Origin: Spirogloea muscicola
Lineage: Eukaryota; Streptophyta; Zygnematophyceae; Spirogloeales; Spirogloeaceae
Direction of reading: 5' to 3'
Assembly (NCBI GenBank): GCA_009602725.1
Contig: WELB01000025.1
Span: forward strand, 391,276 to 455,275
Length of the DNA stretch: 64,000 nt
The position numbers were made by a program, and so were the translations under genes. Of the stretch, positions 1-12,570 are shown piece after piece. The first letter of the stretch is position 1. Each line of letters opens with the position of its first letter. The notes under the pieces were generated by a model, which ran no database searches, was not told the DNA's origin, and saw only the letters and a program-made list of their open reading frames with translations.

Positions 1-428
1 CGGGAAGGCGGGCCCGACAAGGGGAATCTAGTGCGAGGGCAGGCCACGCGGCTCCCTTCTGGAGGCGGCGGCCGTCCTGCGGCGCCGCCGAGCGGCGCCC
101 TGCGGCGCCGGCTTGCGGCGCCGCCAGTGGGTCACGGGTGTGGCGCGGCGTCACAGGCGCGCCACACGTGTCCCATACACGTCATTGCGAGCACGACGGC
201 AGAATCAGGAATATGCCGAGAAGCTCCGCTCTGGAAGTCCAGGACTTGCCGCCTCGGCTGGAGGCGGCGCGCCTGCCCGTCATATCGTCAGCAGGCGCGT
301 CACACCGCGCGACACCTTGCGCGGCGCTCTCGCGCTGTCGCACGCCCGTCGCACGCGTCAGTCGCGAGCGCGTCAGTGGGTAGCGCTTAACTCGAAGTCA
401 AGCGTCTTGTAACGGCGGGAACGTAACA
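1..428 (-). mobile_element. LTR-A fragment (Ty3/gypsy LTR), cut by the window edge
   Basis: The sequence matches, in reverse complement, the first half of the LTR at 28150-29012. It includes the GC-rich block with GGCGCCGCCGAGCGGCGCC and the start of the LTR next to GCGCTTAACTCGAAG at about 386-400. The LTR terminus is at about 428. The same block recurs at 33070-33198, 17830-17960, 28400-28560 and 9853-10260, so this is a multi-copy LTR family. It is a fossil and its other end lies outside the window. Confidence 0.7.
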
Positions 429-3400
429 CCCCAACTGTCTCCACCTGCTGCATTCGTAGTCACGACTGGGGTGTATCCAGCCGTCTCTACCAACCATGTC
501 TACCTGTTACTATTGTTGCCGGAGTTACGACTGGGGTGCCCCCAGTCGTCTCCACCTGCCGTGTGGGCTAGGACGGCAAACAGGAGCAGCCTCAACACCT
601 GACTTTGGGGTAGTGGTGGCTTGCTTGTACTGCAAACCCTTCACATCCCGCGTGGGGATTGTGACCACCTCTCTGTAAGACCCTGCCTAGTGGCAGGCTC
701 TGGTAAAGAAGTCCACCCCTGGGGATCTCATGATATCGGCAATTCTTTCCAAGCTCATTGACCATATGTACAGCGTGTACTTAGTTTGGCACGTACCTGG
801 GCAACACGTGGCTTGTGTGCCACTGCGCCCTGGGCGTCGAACGATTTGTTCATCCGCGCCGAATCGGTATCTGTCGCGTGGCGACAAGTGGCTTGTGTGC
901 CACTACAAGACACGACATTGCCTGTATTACAGCTATCCGCTGTGCTGCTATGTAATACGAGCTGGCCAGTACCCAATTGTCTAGTGTATGAGACATGGGC
1001 CCTGGTACGGTACAAACCGCGCTTTAAGCTGGCCTAAGTGCAGCTATGTATCTATGGACGTCGTGGACTTTGTCGTGAGATCGGTATTGTGTGATGCCTC
1101 GGCATGGGTGATCCCTGCTTTGGCACTCGCCTTGCCGAACCTCAGGTGTTGGCGGCTGGTGCGCCCTCATCCTGGTTTGTGCTGCGTGCACACTCCAACC
1201 GCTGGCAGTACGGCGCTGGCACTTAGTGCGATGATTAACGTGGCTGTCAGCCATCCTCATTGACCTCAAGGCCTGTGTGCCTTGGTCAGTAGCACTTCAG
1301 TGTCACCTACTTCCAGTGGAAGTCCTTGGCTCTCTGCAGTTGTTGATTATGTGATATCACAGCTATGGGTTGAGTAAGCTTGCGGAGCTAGGCTTGACAG
1401 ATGTTGTCAACGCCCTCTGCAGCCACTGCTTGCTTAATTCTCCGCCGGTAAACCCCTTGTGTTGACCACGTGTCGTGCCACACGTGGCGAGCATAGTCAA
1501 GACCATGTGGGGTCTCGGTGTCCTGCCCGAGTGGCCTGTAACGTTGGCCATGTTGTTGGGTAGCGAGGATTGGACCATAAGCCCAGCTAAGTGCTGAGTA
1601 TCCCTGTGCACTCGTAGCTGGAAAGCTGCCGGCATGGACTGCCTGCAGCTGACTAGTGCATCAGAGTTCTCTGGGTGAGTGCTCGTCTTCGCATTTGGAA
1701 GCCAAAGGGTTGACTTGTAACGGATGCTTTGGAGCAGCATCTTTGCACTACGAGACCAACAGCTGTTGTTGCAGACGTACCTTCACACGCATCCAGCTTA
1801 GGCTGTGTATCTGATTCCGATAATGACTAATAAGTCTCCCCCTGACTATGTAGTGCGTGTGGTTGCCTCACCTGCTTAGGCTCTTGACAATTAGTCACCG
1901 AAGTAGTTAGGATGTCTGTCCCCAACTCCTCTGGACGGGTGCCTCCTCATCCAAAGTGGCTCAACGACGTCCGGCGCTCTGCTGCCGTACTGCCCTCTGT
2001 ATCGACAAAGTACTCTCGAATGTTGGGAGATGCAATCCCAAGTGGCGGACTTGCTAGCGTATTGGCATAGTGAGTGAGCCCCCGCAGTTGCTATGTGGTG
2101 CACCTTTCCGCTTCCTTGTGAAGCACTGTGGATTTATCGGATGTGCATCCAGCATCGAGCTTTAACAAGCTCATCGTCAGGAAGCGGTGCTCTTACCCTG
2201 GCATTGATGAAGTCGTGTGATCGTCTCCGAGGAGCAGTGGTGCTTTGCTCCCTCAGTTTGTGAGTGGTTATCACAACCTTTATATAACGCCTGGGGAAGA
2301 TTAGTAAAGACGTACCGGTCGAATGACACCCGAGGATCACGTATTGCACCTGCAGCTAGTGCTGCCTTTGCGACGTGGAAATCACTTGTATGCCAAGTGT
2401 TTGTCACCAGTAATAGGGCGTATTGTGGGCAAAGTAGACGGGGTTCGCGTCGACCTCAGATGTAGTAGTCAAGTCATGCTGCATCTGTCTGCGGGACTGA
2501 CTGGACTGCCTAAAGGACTGGCTAAGTGCCACGGAATGTCCCGCAGTTGCCTTCTTAAGGAATCGCACAGTATACCCGTTCCTGTCAGGTTTCCTGCATG
2601 ACACGGAAGTATGACATCTCCTCTTACGAAGCTCACGCGTAAGGACGTACCTTGGGGTGGACATCCAAATGCCCACGGGCATTTGAGGAAAGTTAACGGG
2701 TTCTAGTACACCCACCTGTTAAACTAATAAAGTACGGCGTGCTGGCACACCGTCATATCTACGGTCCCTTGCAGGACCCGCTTATGCTCTTGGGCCATGC
2801 CTCGAGAAGGCGCCTGATCGGCATCTGCCGTGTTGTGACGCCTCTTTGATCGGCATCTGCCGTTCTCTTGCAGGAGGGTCAAACCGTAGCGTTTGAGCCT
2901 CGCCTGTTCAGTCCTGCCGGGCGCATCTCAACTACGGGGGGAGCAAGAGCTCTTTGCTGTCATGCACGCCCTCCATGTGTGGCGATGCTATCTCGAGGGT
3001 GCTAAATGTACAATTGTAAAGGCCGTCGCTAGTCGACCTATTTCCACACAGCAGCAATTGAGCAGGCGTCAAGCTTGGTGAGCTGGTAGTACTTTTCCAA
3101 TCCAGTGGTTGTACCACCCTGGAAGTATCAATGCTGCAGACCCGGAGGCCGCAACATTGTAGGGGCTGCTGTGGCGCCTGTCTTGTGTGCCACAAGGGCT
3201 TAAATCGCAGACGTGCGGCCTACCCGAGGGGCCGCTCGGCAGTGCACCACCAACCTCTCTGAGCTGTATGTGCGTGTTCGTGGTGGGTTTGGCACGGGCC
3301 CTTGGTTTGCACTTGCAACCAAACCACGCACAGTAGTATGTGACCAAGGTTGGCGAGGTGACCATTGTGGTGCCCAATTGCAATGCCTTGCGCACTAGTA

Positions 3401-4589
3401 TCATGCAAGAGACGCATGAGCCTCAATACCGTGGTCACTTGGGTATTGGAAAGACAAGGAAAGCTTTCAAGCTTCTCTTATGGTGGCCGGGCTCGCAAGT
3501 CCAAGTAGAGTCTTCGTGAAGACTTGCGCCATCTGCCAGCGTAGTAAGGCAAGCTCTCCCAAGCCTGCCGGGTTGCTGGCATGTCTGTGGACCGAGTATG
3601 GAAACTGCACAGAGTACCCGAGCGGATCGTCAGACCGCAATCCTCGCGTCACGGGTCACTTCTGGAAAGAAGTGTGCAGGCTTATAGGCACAAGCACTCC
3701 ATGTCCATAGCTTTCCACCCACAACCAGACGGTCAGACTTTGAGGTTGAAGCGGGTCTTGGCAGACATGCTAAGACTTTTATAAACCTCAATCATGCTGA
3801 CCGGGCCGAGTACCTTGCTCCATCGAGTATGCTGTCAACGACGCCTTTCATGACTATCATACACACACCCATCTTCCTGCCAGTCAGCATCCCCGAGCAC
3901 CTTTGCAGGTAGGGAGGCCGGAGCGCATTACGGCCGCTGTACGCTTCACCGGCGACCTCCTGTAAGCTCAGCGGAGGGCTAAGCAATATTTGACAATTGC
4001 TCACAAGCGGCAAAGCATTATGCTCATCTACGTCGCGAGAATGTGTCTTTGGACGAGGGTGCCCAAGTGCTATTGAGCACTAAGCACCTAGCCTTGCGGG
4101 CTTTGGGTATGCACATGTTGCTACTAAAGTGGGTTGGACCTTTCTGTGAAATGCGCCTGGTCGGCAAGGTCGAATATGAGCTCGATTCACCGGTACAATG
4201 GGAGATCCAACAAGTTTCCATGTGCTTCAGCTTGGGCCATACCATGTAGATGGCCGTGTCCAACCGCCCCCACCTCTCCTCGTTCTTGACAACGAGGAAG
4301 AGTATCGAGTGGAGGAGACTTTGTCCCACCGGGCCAATCTCTGTCGGCGTCGTCAGTCCCGTGAGTACCTTCTCAAGTGGCTCGGCTATGCGCCTGAGCA
4401 CAGTCATCATGGGAATCTGCAGTCAGTATTGCCTATTGTCATTCCCTCGTTCAAGAGTATCTGACAGGAGGCATTGCCTTCGCTCCGTCGTCCAGTACCT
4501 TCCCGCCAGGATAAATTTCCCTGGGTCGAGCCCCTGTAGTGCTGCTCCCTTCTTGTTCCCGAGGACGTGAGCATCTCAGTGGTGAGGTA
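429..4589 (+). mobile_element. Decayed Ty3/gypsy chromovirus internal region (gag remnant to chromodomain)
   Basis: Order of recognisable parts: a gag remnant at about 500-680, a protease-linker zone at about 1030-1760, reverse transcriptase pieces near 1900-2710, RNase H at about 2890-3080, and integrase at about 3170-3790 with a CAICQRSKA zinc-finger half. A chromodomain-like end lies at about 4250-4440, with EEYRVEETL and YLLKWLGYA. Such a C-terminal chromodomain defines the chromovirus branch of Ty3/gypsy. The copy is very broken, with well over ten breaks, and looks old. An LTR-B copy follows directly at 4590 and is probably its 3' LTR. The 1030-1760 part is closely related to 30825-31440. 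Nothing else is visible between 680 and 1030. Confidence 0.75.
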
Positions 4590-5331
4590 TGTACCGTTCC
4601 CTCCGCTTAAGAGTGCCAACGGTGCCGGTGACCTTACACGATCGTATCAACTGTTTGGGGGTCCCAAACGGTACGGGTAACTTCGCTCCACTACGTGTAG
4701 CTACGTATGGGCTAAGGCCCTGGGCACGTGCGGCACACGCCACGGACGGCACTTGCCACGCGCAGCACGCGCCACGCGCAGCACGCGCCAGTCCCCTGGA
4801 TTCGTATCCCCATTCGTCAGGCCCGCCCCTCCAGGGGAGGCCCTTGAGGGCTACCCTCGTCACACCCTTGGGGGAATGGGTGGCAGATGGAACGCTTATC
4901 AGTATAGTTCGAGCCCAGGTCCTCAGTCGGACCCGTGACGCCAACAGAGGCACAGCGTTGCTGCTGCCTGCTGCCGCAACCGCCGCCACAGCTCTGCTGC
5001 TGCTGCCTGCTGCCGCAGGCGCCGCCACAGCTCTGCTGCTGCCGCCTGCTGCCCAGCCCGTCGCCGCCGCTCGTCGCCGCGGGCCCCGCCGGCTCTCTGT
5101 AATTACCATGGCTGCGCACCCTGCGAGGATAGCTGCTGAACCTCGGTGAGTCGCCGCTTTCCGGCGGTGCCTCAGAGTAAGACTTCTGCTGCGCTATGTG
5201 CGCATATGTGCGCTCTGTGTGCACTGACGTTCCACTCAGTAAGGGGGTTTGTCTCCAAAACACCCTATGTCCGAAACCCAAAACAGGACGTTCTGACCCT
5301 AACTATGTGATGAGGGACAGGGACGTTACAG
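4590..5331 (+). mobile_element. LTR-B copy (3' LTR of the chromovirus to its left)
   Basis: It begins TGTACCGTTCCC and ends GACGTTACA, the usual TG...CA ends. It is homologous to 20310-20980 on the same strand and to 24432-25278 on the other strand. It has internal (CTG)n-like glutamine/alanine-type runs around 4960-5050. The flanks (AGGTA and GCCTG) do not form a target duplication, so it is unlikely to be a simple solo LTR. Reading frames inside it on both strands are chance frames in GC-rich DNA. Confidence 0.75.
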
Positions 5332-8300
5332 CCTGACTTCCGCTGAGACGCGGCACCTAGAGCGCCTAAAGGAGCAGGTTGAGGCTGCGACCCCGGGTGG
5401 GGTTCCGCGCGTAACCCCCGTGTTGGGGGCGCTGTGCGAGGAGATACGGATGCTTATCTCCCGTCTGTGCGCGGGGGACCAGCGAGTTGAACGTCTCTGG
5501 GCTAAAGTTAGCCATGGTGCACGGTTGGTACGCGCCCAGCCGTGCCAGCCGTCGAAGTTCGATGGGCAAGGCAGGCTTGCCGCCTGCTTGCGGGAGATAA
5601 ATGCGTCGTTCTTAATGTGTGAGGCGCCTGTAACATCCCGGGTGGGGATCGCCGCCACGTATGTTACGGGAGATCCCGCAGCTGTGTGGGACAGTACAAA
5701 GTCGTCCTCAACAACCAGGGTGTACAACACTTGGGACTACTTTACCCGCTCGTTAACCACCATGTACGGAGAGGTCTACGCGGAGCTTAACGCCCCAAAC
5801 CAACTCCATGTGATCCAAATGGTTGACGACAATTTTGAGGATTATTTACGGCGGTTTCATCTATTGTTGATGGAGTGCGGCAATATGAATACCCTGGATC
5901 AAGTCCAGCGATCATGACGGGCCTTCCGCACCATGTTGCTGTGATATTCCAGTTGGACAAGCTCACGCACAAAGCTGTAACACTTTGGAGACGTTCATTG
6001 AGCAAGCGCGACAGTCTCATGTATCCTACAAAGAAGCGCCTGCTCCGTGGTGGTGAGGATCGTGACGCGCCGGGACCTTCGGTGGTCAAGCGCTTCAAGC
6101 CTCGGAACGGCTACGATGTAAGACCCCGGCAGCAGCCTTGGCAAGTGGTAGTGCCCAAGGGGAAGTCAAAGTGTGTCCCGGAGGACGAGTGGGCATGCTA
6201 CCGATGCGGCTAGGGGCATCGTATACGGGAGTGCCCGCAGCCGCCGAAGTCGCCCACGCCGTATACGCCTGCTTCGACACGCCCGAAGGGCCAGTACAAG
6301 GGCAAAGAAAAAGTGGGTGCCTTTCCTTATCCATCCCCCTTGTGGGTAATTCAGAGGCATGATGTGGAATTGCTTCTTGAATTTGTGAGACGAGTGTGTC
6401 CAAAGCCTGTTGTGCAAGTGTAGTGCCGCTCTGTGCATGGGCTTATGCAGGCGCTGGTATGCAGGCGCCGGTGGACGAAAGCCCCCTTGTTGTGTGGGTT
6501 CCTTCTAATCAGTTGCAGGAAGCTGCGAGCATGTACTTGAGCTGGATCAGTGTGCACGATACTGAAGAACCTGTCTTCATTGTGCCATGCAGTCGCGAGT
6601 GAAAGCACTACCTCCAAGGGGGCTGGCTTTATTGTGTCGCCAGAAAGCGGGCCACCTCCACGTGAAGAACGGAGTCGATAGCGTTTCTCCGAGACCTCCT
6701 AATCTGCTAGTGTTTGTAGCTTGTAGTCATATTCTTACGGTAGTGAGTGCCTCGGCACTCAGCGCTGTCGCGCCAACAATATTGTTTAGAGGATGGTGGC
6801 TAATCAGCCAGCCCAGATCCTTACAGACATGGGGATCCTGTGTCAGTAAAGCATTCTGCAAGTGACAATGGTCTGTGTGTAAAACCCACAGGTATTCAAC
6901 AAGCTACACTGGCAAATGGACAAAGTGCCAAAGTCATGGGCCTGTATTAGACCCCTGTTCAAATTTAAAAAACGGTTGTGTCTTGCCATGTCGTTGAGTT
7001 GGCACCGGGCTTTGACGTGATATTGACCGATGACTCGTTGTGTGCTACCGCGGCCCCCTCAACTTTGACGCGCGGACTTGCTTGGGCCGGCGGGGTGCTC
7101 GTCGTTTCCTACTGTACAAAGATGTTCCGTATGTATCATCGCCGGTGACAGGCTCCTCTATCTAGCTGTCGGCTGTGCAGTTTAAGAGGCTCCTTAATGC
7201 AGAACCCACCTCGGCTGTGTATCTGTCAATGTGATGGAAAGATGAGTCTCCTCCTGACTCAGTAGGAGTGAGTAATGTGGCCTCACATGGTGCGGGTCTT
7301 GCTTTGTTGGCGAAGTAATCGAATGTGTTCCCAGATGCTCTTCCAGACGGTTTGCCTCCGGATCGAGGCGTGGTTCTACAATTTCATTGGAGCACGGCGC
7401 TCCGCTGCCGTACCGTCCGATGTATCGACTGACTCTTCTCGAGTTTCGGGAGATGCAGTCCCAAGTGGCGGATCTGCTACGTAAAAGGCACATTGAGCCT
7501 TCCCAGTCGCCGTATGGTGCAACGATCATCTTCGTCAAGAAGAAGGATGTAGTCTTCGGATGTGCATCGACTATAGAGCCTTGAATAAGCTCACTGTCAA
7601 GAACCCGCTTGCCTCAGGTTGACGACCTGTTCGATCGTCTCGCAGGAGCTAATTTCTTTAGTTACTTCGATCTAGAGAGCGGTTACTACCAGATTCGTAT
7701 CATCGCTGAGGACATCCCGAAGTCGGCGTTCCGTGCGCCGCTCGGTCACGTTCAATTCAAGGTGCTCAGCTTTGGTCTTGACCAATGCACCCGCCACATT
7801 TCAGGCTGTGATGACAAAGGTCTTTGGCCCTCTACTGTATGATTACGTGCTGGTCTACTTGGATGACATACTGGTGTTCAGTAAAACGCCTGAAGATCAC
7901 GTAGTGCACCTGCGACAAGTGCTGCAACTGCTGCGTGCAAATCAATTGTATGCCAGGAGGTCTTAATGTGTCTTCGACCAGCCGGAGTTGACATACTTAG
8001 GACACGTCGTGGGCAAAGACGGGGTCCGCGTCGACCCCAAAAAAGGCTGCAGTAGTAAAGGACTGGCCAGTGTCACGGAATGTGCCACAGTTGCGTTCCT
8101 TCTTTAGATTCGCAAACTTCTTCCGTAAGTTCCTGCATGGATGCGGAAGTATGGCATCTCCTCTCACGAAGCTCACTGGTAAGGACGTCAGCTGGGTGTG
8201 GACATTCGAATGCCAGAAGGCATTCGAGGATATCAACCGGGTCCTAGTGCATCCACCACGTTTTGGCGTTGCCTCGAGAAGGCGTGCCATTTGAAGTAGT

Positions 8301-9005
8301 CTGTGACGCCTCTTTGATCGGCATTGGTGCCGTTCTCTTGCAGGAGGGTCACCCCGTAGCATTTGAGAGTCGCCTGCTTCGTCCTGCAGAGCGTGTTTGC
8401 AATTTGGGGGAGCAAGAGCTCCTTGCTATTGTGCACGCCCTACGTGTGTGGCGATGCTATCTTGAGGGAGTTGAATATAAGGTTGTAACGGATCATTGCC
8501 CGCTGACCTACTTTCACACACAACAGCAATTGAGCAGGCATCAAGCACGGTGGGCTGAGTGCATGGTTGCAGTCCACGTCCAGTGGGAGTTTCGCCCTAG
8601 AGGGATGAATGTTGCGGACCCGCCATAACATTGCAGGAGCTGCTGTGGCGATTGTCTTGCACGCTTCAGGGGATCAGACCGCAGACCTGCGGCCTACTCG
8701 CGGAGCTGCTCGGCAGTCCACCGCCAACCTCGCTGAGCTGTATGTGCGTATTCGTGATGGGTAGGGCACAGACCCATGGTTTGCAAGTGAGAGCAATACA
8801 CGCACCCTCGTAAATGACCAAGGCTTTTGGTGGCGACGAGACGCCATTGTGGTCCCCCAATGCAATGCCTTGCGAAGCAGTATTCTACAAGAGCTGCATG
8901 AGCCTCCGTATAGTGGTCATTTGGGTATAGGAAAGACAAAGAAAGCTGTCCAGCTTCTCTTTTGATGGCCGGACTGGAAAGTCCAAATGGAGTCTTTTGT
9001 GAAGA
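5332..9005 (+). mobile_element. Ty3/gypsy internal region: gag, protease, RT, RNase H, start of integrase
   Basis: Gag covers about 5340-6250, with the typical EDYLRRFHLLLMECG stretch and a CCHC knuckle at about 6195-6240. A protease-like region follows at about 6480-7180. Reverse transcriptase is at 7390-8060 ([21 protein letters not shown], and the catalytic VYLDDILVF). RNase H is at about 8260-8620 (GEQELLAIVHALRVW). The integrase N-terminus is at 8640-9005. It is one of the better-preserved copies here but still broken in roughly ten places. It starts directly at the end of LTR-B and stops where an inverted integrase copy begins. By family knowledge it moved by a copy-and-paste RNA cycle; it is now a fossil. 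Confidence 0.85.
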
Positions 9006-9852
9006 CGTGTGTGGCAAGATTCTGTGTGGCAAGATACTCATCCCAGTCACATTGGCTGGGGTCTACAAAGTGCCATAATATGTCCTCCAGAACCCGACCC
9101 ATCCTTTCTTTCTGACCATCTGTTTGGTCTTGGAAAGGCGTGGACATGGATTGCTGGGTGCCAATCAGCCTGCACACTTCTTTCCAGAAGTGCCCCGTAA
9201 AGCGAGGATCGCGGTCAGACACGGTTCGCTTAGGAACGCCGTGCACCTTTCCATACGCGATCCACGAACATACCAGCAAAGTCCTTGGCTGACAACTTTG
9301 TGGTCGTAGGCACAAAATGCGCCACTTCACTCAAACGATCCACAAATACGACGATGGCGTCACAGCCGTTCCGCGTCATCGGCAACTGGGTGATAAAATC
9401 CACATTTACATCAGACCAGTTCCTTGGAGGAATCTCCAATGGTTGGAGCAACCCGGCAGGCTTATGAGAGCGTCCCTTACTGCGCTGGCAGGTGGCACAA
9501 GTCTTTACAAAAGATCCCACTTAGACTTCCAAGTCCGGCCACCAAAAGAGAAGCTGAACAGCTTTCTTTGTCTAACCCATACTCAAATGACCACTATACG
9601 GAGGCTCATGCACTTCTTGCAAGATACTGCTGCGCAAGGCATTGCAGTAAGGGACTACAATGGCGTCACCCCGCCACCAAAAGCCTTGGTCAATTACTAG
9701 TGTGCATGTATTGGTTTCATTTGCAAACCATGGGTCTGTGCCATACCCATCACGAGTACGCACATACAGCTCAGAGAGGTTGGTGGTAGACTGCCGAGCA
9801 GCTCCACGAGTAGGCCGCACGTCTGCGGTCTGAACCCTTGAAGCGTGCAAGA
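9006..9852 (-). mobile_element. Inverted Ty3/gypsy integrase segment
   Basis: On the minus strand this reads integrase from its N-terminal domain (about 9850) through the zinc finger (FVKTCATCQRSKGR, about 9500). The catalytic core follows (WSDVNVDFITQLP, then SDRDPRFTGHFWKEVCRL at about 9240-9180). The part 9490-9852 is an inverted copy of 8640-9005. The two elements therefore lie tail to tail with only about 0.5 kb between the arms. It is a partial, broken copy. Confidence 0.8.
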
Positions 9853-10619
9853 TAGCCGCCGTTACGGGATGCTTAACTCGAGTTAAGCGCCAACTACTGA
9901 CGCGCTCGCGACTGACGCGTGCGACGCGCGTGCGAAATAAAGCGCTAACCACTGACGCGCTCGCGACTGACACGTGCGACGCGCGTGCGATGCGCGAGAG
10001 CGTCGCGCGAGGTGTCGCGCAGTGTAACGTGCCTGCTCACGATATGACGTGTAGGTAAGCCGCCTCCAGACGAGGCGGCGAATCCTGGACTTCCACAGCG
10101 GAGCTTCTCGGCTTGTTCCTGATTCTGCCGTCGTGCTCAATGACGTGTATGTGACACATGTGGCGCGCCTGTGACGCCGTGCCACACCCGTGACCCATTG
10201 GCAGCGCCGCAAGCTGGCGCCGCAGGGCGCCGCTCGGCTGTAGGGCTGAGAGGAGACTCGGGGACACCCGGGTCAACATCAGTGAAGCCCGCGAGAGAGA
10301 GGCGCAGCCCTGCTGCCGCAGCCCGCCGACGCAGCCCTGCGGCTGGCCGCTGCTGCAGCCCGTTGCCGCATCCCGTCGTCGCGGACCTTCATCGCCTCTC
10401 TGTGAGTAAGACTGTGACTGCTCCTTTGGGGACAGTCGCTGGCCCGTACCTGAGAGGTGAGTCGCTGCCTGTCGCCAGCGCCTCAGGGCGAGACTTCCGC
10501 TGTGTATGACATGTGGTGCTTTCACTGTGCTGGGGGTTTGTCTGTAGACCTCAGCGACCGAAACCAATAAGGACATGCTGACACACCTGACTGTGCTCTT
10601 GAGGGTCAGGGTCATCACA
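9853..10619 (+). mobile_element. LTR-A, 5' LTR of a plus-strand element
   Basis: It carries the LTR-A start (GCCGTTACGGG then AACTCGAGTTAAGCGC) and ends GTCATCACA directly before a primer-binding site. It is homologous to 28150-29012 on the same strand and to 32628-33198 and 17384-18262 on the other strand. It is GC-rich, with runs of short inverted repeats such as GCGCCGCTCGGC. Its left edge lies exactly at the start of the inverted integrase segment. Confidence 0.8.
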
Positions 10620-10638
10620 TTGGTATCAGAGGAGTCCT
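10620..10638 (+). other. Primer-binding site, initiator-Met tRNA type
   Basis: TTGGTATCAGAGGAGTCC follows the LTR end at once. TGGTATCAGAG is complementary to the 3' end of plant initiator-Met tRNA, the usual primer of Ty3/gypsy and copia elements in plants. The same site recurs at 29014-29031 (+) and, inverted, at about 27954-27971. Confidence 0.8.
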
Positions 10639-11745
10639 TGCATCCTTGGCCTCGTAATCTTTTACGGTTGACAGTGCAAGGTTCCTTCTGATGTGCTGGC
10701 ACTAAGTTGTCCTTTGCGACGTCTTCGTGCCAGAGTGTATCCGGGGAGCTGCATCGCCGGGTCGACTGGTGCTGTCCACCCTATCGCCCGCTGCATCCAC
10801 GTGTCCGGGGTCGGCTATGGCGGAAGATCCTCCACCGACCCAGCGGCAAGCCGTATTGCCAGGTCAGTACTTTGTTTGCGTAACCTTCTGCGGTCGGCGG
10901 ATTGCCTGCCACATGGCAAGGAGTTGAAACCGACCGCCGCTGGGCGGCGACGTCTGACTGTCTGCGAGAGGCTGGTCCGTACTCCAGTCCTGGTCCCTAT
11001 CTCAGTTGCTCGTACGGCTCGCGCATTGGGGGAATGGTTGGTGCGCTGCCATGATTGCTTTGCTTTTCCGGGGCCCCGGCCTAGCTCAGTACCATAGTCG
11101 TAGTATTGTCCTGGCCATTGTGTCTTACGCCTGCCGCTGACTTGATCTCTCAGTGGGTGCGGTGTAAAGGCATGAAGTCGGCTAGTTCAAGTGCACCACC
11201 AAGCCCTCCTCCGCCAGCTGTACCTCCTCCTGAAGTAGAGGACGTCGTTAACGACCTAGCGCAGCTCCGTGCACCTGGCCCGGATGGGCTGACTTCTGAA
11301 AATGTGCGGCGCCTTGCGCGCCTGAAGGAGCAGTTGGAGACTGTCGTTCCCGGTGGAGGATTATTGCTGGCAAATCCTGTGTGGGGTATGTAATGCGCCG
11401 AGGTTCGGACCCTGATTGCCCGGTTGTGTGCGGGTGAGGAACGGCTCCAACGCCTCAAGGCCAAGGTCAGCAATGGCGCTCGGCTGGGCCGTGCCCAGCA
11501 TGCCAGCCAGCCAAATTCAGTGGGCAGGGCAGTCTCGCCGCGTGGTTGAGAGAAATGATGTTGAAAGAAATGATGGCATGGTTTGTCCTTTATGAGGCAC
11601 CAGCGGCGTCTCCACTTGGGGTCGCTGCCACATATCTGACCTGTGATCCTGCCGCATGGTGGGAGTCTGTGAAGCTATTTTCTACCCCCAGTGCGCTAGA
11701 CGGTGCCATGTTGCACCCATTTGAGGCGTGGCAGGCAGGGTGATA
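10639..11745 (+). mobile_element. Gag-region fossil of the LTR-A element
   Basis: An untranslated leader covers about 10640-11170. A gag N-terminal part (proline-rich PPSPPPPAVPPPEVED, then LARLKEQLETVVPGGG) lies at about 11170-11390. Middle gag (EAPAASPLGVAATYLT) is at about 11590-11745. It corresponds to 29570-30190 and to 5340-5750. It is a partial copy with several breaks; no pol follows. Confidence 0.7.
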
Positions 11746-12109
11746 TACGGAGGATAAGCGACACAAGCGACCAAAACCGTTGGGAAGCTTCCTGCTCTGC
11801 ATTGTCTGTCACAAGCGTCAGTTTGCTGCCACCCGAGCCGCCCGTCCCGTCAGTGATGAGCACTGTGATCTCATCGTCGCAGTGTTGCCTAGTGACTGAC
11901 ACCAAATATTAGTAAAGTACTACCTGTAGTGAGCTGGTTACTGGCGTGTCGAGATACTTGAGGTGCCTTGACTCCCTGTAACGATCCGATAGTGTAACGA
12001 TTCAACATCTGTACCAACATTAAGGGTCAGAGCGTCCTCTTTGGGGTTCGACATAGAGATTTATGAGGCGAAGTAAAACAACACGCCCCTACACACGCGG
12101 ATAGGGAGA
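11746..12109. other. Stretch without recognisable feature
   Basis: No gene, repeat family member or structural RNA was recognised here. It separates the gag fossil from LTR-C pieces. Confidence 0.4.
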
Positions 12110-12570
12110 GTTGTGTTTGTTGATCTCGGCTGTAGGGGATCTGAGAGTCAACCATCTACACAGCGAAGCACTCCCGCGTCAGCGCAACGAAAGCTGGCCT
12201 ATGGCGCCGCCGTCAGGCGGCGTCTCCACCTCCTGCTGTGTGGCGCTTCAGAGCCTTCCGGCTTTTCGGCTTTCCTTAACATTTTGTGCTGGCCTTTCCC
12301 AGCCACCTTTCCATATTGGGCAAGAGTTTTGTCCTGGCCACCAGCCAGCATCTAGCCCGCCAAGGGCCAGCCATGGACGCCTCACAGCGAGCCGACAGTG
12401 ATCTGCCCGGCGACGTGCTGTGGCAGCAGGCAGCAGGGCTGTGCCTCCATCTCTGGGTTTCACCGATCCGTATTGCCAGTCCAGTCTCCGCCCAAACTCC
12501 TAGTGCTTCTTTTGTGCCAGCCCCCCTCCAGGGATGTGTAGGGTCGCCCCAAGGCCCACCCGAGGTAGCT
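12110..12570 (-). mobile_element. LTR-C fragment with a hairpin-core repeat inserted
   Basis: Pieces at 12130-12240 and 12350-12570 resemble 12965-13360 and 27980-28149. Shared words include GCACTCC, GGCGCC, CTCCACCTCCTG and CCCCTCCAGGG. Between them, at about 12248-12345, sits a copy of the dispersed LINE-tail/hairpin-core repeat (core at 12287-12307). Fossil, partial. Confidence 0.45.

Noticed and set aside
4576-5149. Long open frames on both strands rich in Ala, Arg and Gln
   Set aside because: They follow the CTG-type repeats of LTR-B, and the same frames recur by chance at 20.6 and 24.7 kb.
4590-5331. LTR-B at 4.6 kb as a solo LTR
   Set aside because: The flanks show no target duplication and a chromodomain-bearing internal region ends 125 bases upstream, so a 3' LTR is more likely.
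10037-10702. 221-codon minus-strand open frame
   Set aside because: It lies wholly in GC-rich LTR-A and leader sequence and has no domain; similar frames appear in every LTR-A copy.
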